From UBA668 sp046086305 (GTDB lineage: Bacteria; Actinomycetota; Acidimicrobiia; Acidimicrobiales; Ilumatobacteraceae): a stretch of DNA of 11,099 nt. Of the stretch, positions 6,185 through 11,099 are shown one piece after another. Both the position numbers and the translations under genes were made by a program. The notes under the pieces are model-generated. The model did no database searches, was not told where the DNA came from, and saw nothing but the letters and a program-made list of their open reading frames with translations. The DNA lies in the NCBI GenBank assembly GCA_046086305.1, contig JBJSXI010000001.1, forward strand, positions 1-11,099, read 5' to 3'. How positions within the stretch are numbered: position 1 is the stretch's first letter; each line of letters starts with the position of its first letter.

Positions 6185-7493
6185 AGCGGGTCGCGCTCGG
6201 GTCGGTCACACGGCCGACGAACACGGCCGTGCCGGTGAGCCGGTCGCGCAGCCAGAACCGGAACGGGCGATCGAACACCACGGTCACCGGCTCGTCGATC
6301 GGCGCCGAGGTGCCGACCATCACGACAGCCGTGGCCGCCGCCGCCTCCGAGCCGTCTTCGTCGGTCGTGATGTTCGCCTCGTGGACGACGTCGCTGATCA
6401 TCAACTGCTCGTCGGTGGTCATGCCCGAGAAGTCGGCACTGGGTGTGAAGGCCAGATCGATGCCGAGGTCGCGCAGCACCGTGGCGAGCGAGAGCGATGA
6501 TCCGATGTCGAAGCGCGGCAGCCCGAGATCGACGCGACGGGGTGCGAGCCCGGTCACGATCTCGTCGAGGTCGAGCGCGTCGAGTGCGGCGAGGTCGGGT
6601 GCCGAGCCGGCGGCCACGAGGAGCGACAGCCCGTCGAACACGTAGGGCACATCGACGGCCACCCATCCATCACCTGCGGCGTAGCCGTACTCGTGCAGGC
6701 GGTGCATCATCGGCACGCGCACCTCGCCGGTCGGCGCCGTGAACGCCTCGTCTGTGGTGAGCGACTCGTCGAAGCGCTCAGCCCAGTTCGCGCGCAGGTG
6801 GACGGCGTTGACGAGTGTGAGCCGCGTGTCGGTGGTGATCGTGCCTTCGACGAGCAGTTCGGGAATCCGCTGTTGCGTCGCCTCGTCGACCCAGTCGTTG
6901 ATCGCCGTGCGCGCCGCTTCGGGCGCGGTGCGGTAGTCGACCAGCTCGAGGCCTGCGCCGTACTCGGCGGCGAGGAGATCGAGGAAGGCCGGTCCGAATG
7001 TCAGCCCGGCCTGGCCCCACAGCGAGTTGACGATCGACAGCTCGACCACGCTGGTTCCGGTACCGCCCTCCTCGGTGTTGTCGACCGAGCCGTTCAGCGA
7101 CTCGAGGTGGGCGTCGAGCGCGTTCATCGAGCGGTGGATGGAGGCGACATCTGCCGACGAGCCGATGCGCAGACCGGCGGCGAGCTCGTCGAGTGTCGTG
7201 CCCCGTGCACCCGCCGCGGTCATCGTGAGAGCGATCGAGATGCTGACCGGGGAGATGACGAGGTTGTCGTCGCCGCTGCGGTCGGCCAGCGCTCGGTACA
7301 GGTCGGCACCGAAGTCGTTGATCGCTGCGGCTGCCGCAGCGGGATCGCGATCGACGGTGATCCGCTCGACATCGCTGCGCAGCGATTCGCGGTCGGTGCC
7401 GCTCGCCTGCTCAGGTGTGTCGTCACCACATGCGGCGGCGAGTTGGGCGACGAGTGGGAGGGACGACAGGGTGAGGAAGCGTCGGCGGTCCAT
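6180..7493 (-). CDS. Serpin-family protease inhibitor with Tat/lipoprotein signal peptide
   Basis: This 437-residue protein consists of a signal peptide and a full-length serpin domain (about 55-430). Serpins trap serine or cysteine proteases by offering a bait loop and inserting it into a central sheet after cleavage. NLVISPVSISIALTMTAAGARGTT is the conserved helix-B region (77-100); NAVHLRANW (229-237) and FDRPFRFWLRD (407-417) are further serpin landmarks. The hinge EDGSEAAAATAVV (379-391) has small residues at P12-P9 and Ser at P14, as in inhibitory members. Counting from P17 (E379) puts the scissile bond at T395-S396, which suggests a protease preferring small residues, such as a subtilisin- or elastase-like enzyme. 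The N-terminus has twin arginines (R3-R4 with F6-L7) and a lipobox ending at C22, followed by GDD, so export by Tat and lipid anchoring outside the membrane is inferred. It begins 16 bases after the Rieske-like gene with no Shine-Dalgarno sequence. Confidence 0.92.
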   Translation of the reverse strand: MDRRRFLTLSSLPLVAQLAAACGDDTPEQASGTDRESLRSDVERITVDRDPAAAAAAINDFGADLYRALADRSGDDNLVISPVSISIALTMTAAGARGTTLDELAAGLRIGSSADVASIHRSMNALDAHLESLNGSVDNTEEGGTGTSVVELSIVNSLWGQAGLTFGPAFLDLLAAEYGAGLELVDYRTAPEAARTAINDWVDEATQQRIPELLVEGTITTDTRLTLVNAVHLRANWAERFDESLTTDEAFTAPTGEVRVPMMHRLHEYGYAAGDGWVAVDVPYVFDGLSLLVAAGSAPDLAALDALDLDEIVTGLAPRRVDLGLPRFDIGSSLSLATVLRDLGIDLAFTPSADFSGMTTDEQLMISDVVHEANITTDEDGSEAAAATAVVMVGTSAPIDEPVTVVFDRPFRFWLRDRLTGTAVFVGRVTDPSATRS

Positions 7494-7509
7494 GCCGGTG
7501 AGACGGTCG

Positions 7510-8007
7510 TCAGCCCGATGTGGTTCCCTCGGCGTCGTCGGCGACGAGGTCGAGGGTGAGCACGCCGTCGGCGCTGACGATCGGTCGAACGCCGAGCGGC
7601 GGGAGGGCGAGCTCGCTGACATCGAGTGTCCGACCGTCGCAGTCGGTGAAGCCGCGAGTGCCGCGGACGACCTCGACGGGACAGGCCGCCGTGCGGTCGG
7701 CAGGGTGGGCGAGGTAGATCGCCCACCCGAGGGCAGGATCGGGGCCGGTGTGGTCGAGCACGATGTTGCGGTCGTCGCCGATCAGGTCGGCGAGCACGAT
7801 CGGTCCGTCGTCGGCGATCACCTCGGAGATGGTGTCGACACGCCCGAGCTCTTGATAGGTGGGCACGAGCAGATCAGAGGCTCGGTCACTGTTGTCGGCG
7901 ATGAGCGCAGCGACACCCCACATGCCCGCACCGAGCACGGCGAAGAAGCCGATCCCGCCGAGCACCGGGACGACGGCTCTGGCGAGGGGGGTGCGCAGGC
8001 GAGCCAC
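7510..8007 (-). CDS. Membrane-anchored protein with degenerate Rieske-like C-terminus
   Basis: This 165-residue protein starts at GTG 8007, which follows a CACACT hexamer by seven bases. A short basic N-terminus precedes one hydrophobic segment (about 11-35), so the rest should lie outside the cytoplasmic membrane. The C-terminal half has two cysteines, in CPVEVVRG (C109) and FTDCDGRTLDV (C123), followed by ELALPPLGVRPI. The order resembles a Rieske domain's second cluster-binding box, where CxCHGSxFD is followed by a proline-rich loop. The histidines and the two extra cysteines needed for a [2Fe-2S] cluster are absent, so it probably binds no cluster, and the two cysteines may form a disulfide. 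I do not recognise a named family. It is co-directional with the serpin and 16 bases upstream of it, so the two are probably co-transcribed. An ATG at 8190 in frame would overlap the mutase gene antisense and was not used. Confidence 0.72.
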   Translation of the reverse strand: MARLRTPLARAVVPVLGGIGFFAVLGAGMWGVAALIADNSDRASDLLVPTYQELGRVDTISEVIADDGPIVLADLIGDDRNIVLDHTGPDPALGWAIYLAHPADRTAACPVEVVRGTRGFTDCDGRTLDVSELALPPLGVRPIVSADGVLTLDLVADDAEGTTSG

Positions 8008-8014
8008 GGCGACC

Positions 8015-8020
8015 AGTGTG
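8015..8020 (-). promoter_or_regulatory. Candidate -10 element (CACACT) of the Rieske-like/serpin unit
   Basis: On the minus strand CACACT is followed by seven bases and then GTG 8007. It has the key A and T of the -10 hexamer but lacks the leading T. Spacing identical to that of the CLC and mutase-subunit promoters is the main support. Confidence 0.33.
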
Positions 8021-8046
8021 CCCGGACATTGCACGTTCGAGTGGAA

Positions 8047-8076
8047 TTGAGCCCGTGGACGGGATGGTCGTAGGGT
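8047..8076 (+). promoter_or_regulatory. Promoter of the B12 subunit-sucC-sucD operon (leaderless type)
   Basis: TTGAGC at 8047-8052 resembles a -35 box, and TAGGGT at 8071-8076 a -10 box, with an 18-base spacer. Seven bases after the -10 comes the GTG start at 8084, so the transcript should begin at or beside the start codon with no 5' leader. This is the most complete promoter in the window. Confidence 0.55.
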
Positions 8077-8083
8077 CACGGCC

Positions 8084-8494
8084 GTGAAGCGGCCGTATCG
8101 CGTGGTGGTGGCCAAACCGGGCCTCGACGGGCACGACCGCGGCGCGAAGACCATCACCCGCGCGCTGCGCGACCACGGGTTCGAGGTCATCTACACCGGC
8201 CTGCACCAGACGCCCGAGCAGATCGCCGAAACGGCCCTGCAGGAGGATGTCGACGCCGTCGGCCTGTCGCTGCTGAGTGGCGCCCACCTCACCCTGTTCC
8301 CCAAGGTGATGGCCGAACTGCGCGCTCGGGGCCTCGAGTCGGTGCTCGTCTTCGGCGGGGGCGTCATCCCCGACGCAGACGCACGCGCCCTGCGCGAGCA
8401 GGGTGTGGCCGAGGTGTTCGGCCCGGGGAGTTCGCTCAAGGGCATCAGCGCATGGCTGGAGACGACACTCGACGCACGAGAGGAAGAGGCCTGA
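8084..8494 (+). CDS. Cobalamin-binding subunit of an acyl-CoA mutase (methylmalonyl-CoA mutase type)
   Basis: This 136-residue protein is a stand-alone B12-binding domain like the C-terminal part of methylmalonyl-CoA mutase. The signature DGHDRG (15-20) contains the DxHxxG motif, with H17 as the lower axial cobalt ligand. LSLLSGAH (61-68) carries the SxL motif, and VFGGGVIP (89-96) is the glycine-rich loop near the nucleotide tail. With a separate large subunit it would isomerise a branched acyl-CoA to a linear one by a radical mechanism. The large subunit is not in this window. The operon with succinyl-CoA synthetase favours a methylmalonyl-CoA/succinyl-CoA role, but the same small subunit type serves ethylmalonyl-, isobutyryl- and 2-hydroxyisobutyryl-CoA mutases. 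The GTG start is fixed by TAGGGT seven bases upstream and by the KRPYRVVVAKPGLDGHDRG N-terminus typical of the family. Its TGA overlaps the sucC ATG (TGATG). Confidence 0.9.
   Translation: MKRPYRVVVAKPGLDGHDRGAKTITRALRDHGFEVIYTGLHQTPEQIAETALQEDVDAVGLSLLSGAHLTLFPKVMAELRARGLESVLVFGGGVIPDADARALREQGVAEVFGPGSSLKGISAWLETTLDAREEEA
8481..8489 (+). promoter_or_regulatory. sucC: Ribosome binding site of sucC
   Basis: AGGAAGAGG lies inside the last codons of the mutase-subunit gene, with its AGGA nine bases before the sucC ATG at 8494. It decides that start over an in-frame ATG at 8452, where no such sequence precedes. It is the only strong Shine-Dalgarno sequence I see in the window. Confidence 0.6.
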
Positions 8495-9660
8495 TGGACC
8501 TGTTCGAGTACCAGGGCAAGCAGTACTTCGCCCGTTATGCCATCCCGGTGAGTCCCGGTGATGTGGCAACGACCGTCGACGAGGCGGTTGCTGCCGCCGA
8601 TGTCGCGGGATACCCCGTGGTCATCAAGGCCCAGGTGAAGGTGGGTGGTCGCGGCAAGGCCGGCGGCATCAAGTTGGCGGCCACCCCTGCCGAGGTGCGC
8701 GAGCACGCGACGAACATCCTCGGGATGGACATCAAGGGGCACGTGGTCCGTCGGGTGTGGGTCGAGCACGCCAGCGACATCGTCGAGGAGTACTACGCGT
8801 CGTATTCACTCGATCGAGCCGCGAAGAAGCATCTGCTGATGCTGAGTGCGCAGGGTGGTGTCGAGATCGAGGCCGTGGCGGCAACCGATCCCGATGCGAT
8901 CGTGATGCTGCACATCGATCCCGTCGACGGCATCTCGCTGGCAACGGCGCGCGACGCTGCCGTTCGGGCGAGGATCAACCCTGCGGCGGTCGACGGGGTG
9001 GCCGACATGCTCGTGAAGCTGTACGACTGCTTCGTGCGCGGCGACTGCGATCTCGCCGAGATCAACCCGCTCATCCTGCGACCCGATGGTGGTGTGCACG
9101 CGCTCGACGCCAAGGTCACCCTCGACGGTAATGCGGCGTTCCGTCACCCCGAGTGGGACGAGTTCCGGGCCACCGAGGAGATGGACGAACGCGAGCAGCT
9201 CGCGCGCACCCACGACCTGCAGTACATCGGTCTCGACGGCAGTGTCGGCATCATCGCCAATGGTGCCGGACTGGCGATGAGCACACTCGACGTGGTCAAC
9301 CAGGTGGGTGGACGGGCTGCCAACTTCCTCGACATCGGGGGAGGGGCGAACGCCGACATGATGGCGGCGGCGCTCGAAGTGATCAACTCGGATCACAATG
9401 TGAAGAGCATCCTCGTCAACATCTTCGGTGGCATCACACGCGGTGAAGAGGTTGCCAAGGGCATCGTCGAGGCGATGTCGAGGGTCGATCTCCGTGCGCC
9501 GATCGTCATCCGTCTCGACGGGACGAATGCCGAGCAGGGCCGCGAGATCCTCGCCGGTGCGGGTATCCCGAGTTCGAAGTTGATCTCTGAGCCGACGATG
9601 CTCGACGCCGCACGAACCGCGGTCGACATCGCCAACGCCACGACTGCGAGTGTGAACTGA
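8494..9660 (+). CDS. sucC: Succinyl-CoA synthetase (ADP/GDP-forming) beta subunit
   Basis: This 388-residue subunit carries the nucleotide site of succinyl-CoA synthetase, which interconverts succinyl-CoA and succinate with phosphorylation of ADP or GDP in the TCA cycle. The N-terminus MDLFEYQGKQ is the standard SucC start. The ATP-grasp lysine region is KAQVKVGGRGKAGG (45-58). Mg2+-binding residues are N191 in EINPL and D205 in LDAKV, with the same 14-residue spacing as N199/D213 of E. coli. The C-terminal ligase domain includes ANFLDIGGGA and NIFGGITRGEE (309-319), which help form the phosphohistidine pocket. Length equals the E. coli protein. It overlaps the upstream B12-subunit gene by one base and is one base from sucD, so translation of the three is probably coupled. 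Nucleotide preference cannot be read from the sequence. Confidence 0.97.
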   Translation: MDLFEYQGKQYFARYAIPVSPGDVATTVDEAVAAADVAGYPVVIKAQVKVGGRGKAGGIKLAATPAEVREHATNILGMDIKGHVVRRVWVEHASDIVEEYYASYSLDRAAKKHLLMLSAQGGVEIEAVAATDPDAIVMLHIDPVDGISLATARDAAVRARINPAAVDGVADMLVKLYDCFVRGDCDLAEINPLILRPDGGVHALDAKVTLDGNAAFRHPEWDEFRATEEMDEREQLARTHDLQYIGLDGSVGIIANGAGLAMSTLDVVNQVGGRAANFLDIGGGANADMMAAALEVINSDHNVKSILVNIFGGITRGEEVAKGIVEAMSRVDLRAPIVIRLDGTNAEQGREILAGAGIPSSKLISEPTMLDAARTAVDIANATTASVN

Positions 9661-9661
9661 C

Positions 9662-10564
9662 ATGGCCATCTTCGTCGATGCGAACACCAAGGTGATCGTG
9701 CAGGGACTCACCGGTGGACAGGGCCGCTATCACGGTCTGCGCAACCGCGCCTACGGCACCAAGGTCGTCGCCGGTGTCACACCCGGCAAGGGCGGCACCG
9801 ACGTCGAGGGGGTGCCCGTGTTCGACTCGGTCGCCGAGGCGGTCGCGGCTACCGGTGCCGACGCGTCGTTCATCGCCGTCCCCCCGAAGGCGGCCAGTTC
9901 GGCGATCCTCGAGGCGGCTGCGGCAGGTATCGCGTTCGTCGTCTGCATCACCGAGGGCATCCCGGCCCAGGATGAGGCACGCACCTACAACACCCTGGTG
10001 CGCCAGTACCCCGGCACGCGGCTGCTCGGGCCGAACTGCCCCGGCATCATCAGCCCGGGCAAGTGCAACATCGGCATCACGGCCGGTGAGATCGCCGAGC
10101 TGCCGTCGGTGGCGGGACCCAACGTCGGGATCGTCAGCCGCTCGGGCACCCTCACCTATCAGGCGCTCTACGAACTCAAGCAGCGTGGCATCGGCGTGAG
10201 CACGTGTGTCGGTATCGGCGGCGATCCAGTGCCGGGGACGAACTTCATCGACTGTCTGCGCGAGTTCGAGGCCGACCCCGAGACCCACGCGATCATCATG
10301 ATCGGCGAGATCGGCGGTTCGGCCGAGGAGGAAGCGGCCGAGTTCATCCGCACCTCGGTGCGCAAGCCGATGAGTGCGTACATCGCCGGGGTCACTGCGC
10401 CCGAGGGCAAGAAGATGGGCCACGCGGGCGCGATCACGAGCGGGGGCAAGGGCACCGCGAAGGGGAAGATGGACGCGCTGCGGGCGAGTGGGGTGAAGGT
10501 CGGTCAGAACCCCACCGAGGCCGGCGAGTTGATGGCCGAGATCGTCGCGTCGCTGCGCGGCTGA
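9662..10564 (+). CDS. sucD: Succinyl-CoA synthetase alpha subunit
   Basis: This 300-residue subunit binds CoA and carries the phosphorylated histidine of succinyl-CoA synthetase. MAIFVDANTKVIVQGLTGGQ opens the Rossmann-type CoA-binding domain, with GLTGGQG at 15-21. LGPNCPGIISPGKCNIGI and GIVSRSGTLTY mark the linker and the start of the ligase domain. The active histidine is H254 in MGHAGAI (E. coli H246). GDPVPGTNF and IGEIGGSAEEEAAEF are further family blocks. The ATG comes one base after the sucC TGA without a clear ribosome binding site, which suggests coupled translation. The protein is slightly longer than the E. coli subunit (about 289 residues), which is within the family's range. Fifty-five bases separate its stop from the convergent DUF4916 gene. 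Confidence 0.97.
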   Translation: MAIFVDANTKVIVQGLTGGQGRYHGLRNRAYGTKVVAGVTPGKGGTDVEGVPVFDSVAEAVAATGADASFIAVPPKAASSAILEAAAAGIAFVVCITEGIPAQDEARTYNTLVRQYPGTRLLGPNCPGIISPGKCNIGITAGEIAELPSVAGPNVGIVSRSGTLTYQALYELKQRGIGVSTCVGIGGDPVPGTNFIDCLREFEADPETHAIIMIGEIGGSAEEEAAEFIRTSVRKPMSAYIAGVTAPEGKKMGHAGAITSGGKGTAKGKMDALRASGVKVGQNPTEAGELMAEIVASLRG

Positions 10565-10570
10565 ATGGTC

Positions 10571-10592
10571 GCCGCGCGCAGGGCAGCGCGGT
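10571..10592 (+). terminator. GC-rich hairpin after sucD
   Basis: GCCGCGC (10571-10577) can pair with GCGCGGT (10586-10592), giving seven pairs including one G-T, around an eight-base loop. It begins six bases after the sucD stop. The tandem repeat supplies a second copy of the right arm at 10600-10606, so two alternative hairpins are possible. There is no T-run, so this may be only a repeat by-product. Confidence 0.3.
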
Positions 10593-10628
10593 CTGGGCAG
10601 CGCGGTCTGGGCAGCTCGCTCAGGGCAG
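10581..10628. repeat. 14-bp tandem repeat between sucD and the DUF4916 gene
   Basis: GGGCAGCGCGGTCT occurs twice without a gap (10581-10594 and 10595-10608). A degenerate third copy, GGGCAGCTCGCTCA, follows at 10609-10622, and a fourth start, GGGCAG, at 10623-10628. The third copy contains the stop codon of the minus-strand gene (10622-10620) and the fourth lies in its last codons. It looks like slippage expansion at a convergent gene junction. Confidence 0.85.
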
Positions 10629-11099
10629 GCAGCCGACGTGTGCGAGGGCCAGACGGATCAGCCGGTCGTGGCCGCCCGTCATCTCGCGCCGCACCGTCTC
10701 GCTCGTTGCTTCCTCGGGGGTGAACCAGCGCAGGTCGAGTGCCTCCTGGGTCGGCTGGCAGTCGCCCGCGACGGGCACGACGAATGCGAGGCTCACGGCG
10801 TGGTGTCGCGGATCGTGAAAGCCGCTCACGTCGGGGTCGGGGAAGTACTCGACGACCGTGAACGGCGCGACCTCGGCGGGAATCCGCGGTAGTGCCACCG
10901 GGCCGAGATCCTTCTCGAGATGACGGAGCAGTGCATCGCGGATCCGTTCGCCATAGAGCACCCGACCGGTGACGACCATTCGGCTGATCGTGCCGTCGGC
11001 CGCCTGACGCAGGAGCATGCCCACCTTGGTGACCCGACCGAGCTCGTCGACGCGCACGGGCACGGCGTCGACGTAGACGAGCGGCACATTGGCCCTGAT
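10620..11099 (-). CDS. DUF4916/NUDIX-like protein, 5' end probably beyond window
   Basis: The minus-strand frame is open from the window edge to the stop at 10620, giving 159 residues. It begins IRANVPLVYVDAVPVRV, which runs straight into the first strand of a NUDIX fold. A GTG at 11087 could start it, but the family I recall (DUF4916) has a longer N-terminus, so the true start probably lies outside. The NUDIX-box position (10899-10967) reads GRVLYGERIRDALLRHLEKDLG. The spacing GX5EX7R is kept, but the REUXEEXGU metal-binding core is altered to RHLEKDLGP, losing key glutamates. Later blocks are FTVVEYFPDPDVSGFHDPRH and HAVSLAFVVPVAGDC, then LDLRWFTPEEA, the last typical of NUDIX C-termini. 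Substrate is unknown and hydrolase activity is doubtful. The gene converges on sucD. Confidence 0.8.
   Translation of the reverse strand: MRANVPLVYVDAVPVRVDELGRVTKVGMLLRQAADGTISRMVVTGRVLYGERIRDALLRHLEKDLGPVALPRIPAEVAPFTVVEYFPDPDVSGFHDPRHHAVSLAFVVPVAGDCQPTQEALDLRWFTPEEATSETVRREMTGGHDRLIRLALAHVGCLP

Noticed and set aside
8008..8083. Possible cobalamin riboswitch before the B12-subunit operon.
   Set aside because: A cobalamin riboswitch needs roughly 200 bases. Only 76 are present, and the promoter ends seven bases before the start codon.
8806..9711. Long minus-strand open frame of about 300 codons opposite sucC and sucD.
   Set aside because: Both plus-strand genes are unmistakable over the same bases, and the antisense product resembles no family.
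1..11099. CRISPR arrays, tRNA or rRNA genes, insertion sequences, phage genes.
   Set aside because: No regularly spaced repeats, cloverleaf or rRNA-like stretches, transposases, integrases or terminal inverted repeats were seen. The only tandem repeat is the 14-bp one at 10581.

Overview
The window is high-GC DNA with dense, short-spaced genes, frequent GTG starts and several apparently leaderless promoters (a TANNNT-like hexamer ending 6-9 bases before the start codon). Together with the protein types, this points to an actinobacterium, most likely of the class Acidimicrobiia (Ilumatobacter-like). The taxonomic guess is inference from protein resemblance, not from a marker gene. No rRNA, tRNA, CRISPR array, insertion sequence or prophage gene is visible, so this looks like ordinary chromosome.

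Layout. 1-667 (-): N-terminal part of an old-yellow-enzyme/FadH-type flavin oxidoreductase, running off the left edge. 818-2191 (+): beta-class DNA methyltransferase (TSPPY motif) with an unusual C-terminal domain, possibly preceded by a 23-residue leaderless leader ORF at 750-821. 2197-3369 (-): CLC-family anion transporter with motifs suggesting a fluoride/proton antiporter. 3425-5707 (+): PcrA/UvrD DNA helicase, divergent from the CLC gene. 5743-6174 (+): small flavodoxin-like protein. 6180-7493 (-): serpin with a Tat/lipoprotein signal peptide. 7510-8007 (-): membrane-anchored protein with a degenerate Rieske-like C-terminus, directly upstream of the serpin. 8084-8494, 8494-9660 and 9662-10564 (+): a tight operon of a stand-alone cobalamin-binding mutase subunit, sucC and sucD. 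10620-11099 (-): DUF4916/NUDIX-like protein running off the right edge.

How the genes fit together. The clearest unit is the operon at 8084-10564. The B12 subunit of a methylmalonyl-CoA-type mutase would help make succinyl-CoA, and SucCD converts succinyl-CoA to succinate with ATP or GTP formation. The Rieske-like protein and the serpin form a second, extracytoplasmic two-gene unit. PcrA (DNA repair) and the CLC transporter share a short divergent promoter region. The methyltransferase has no recognisable restriction partner in the window.

The most unusual points are the Tat-lipoprotein serpin with its Rieske-like partner, the nuclease-fold-like but catalytically incomplete tail on the methyltransferase, the possible leaderless leader ORF coupled to it by a GTGA overlap, and two convergent gene ends whose stop codons sit in small perfect hairpins.
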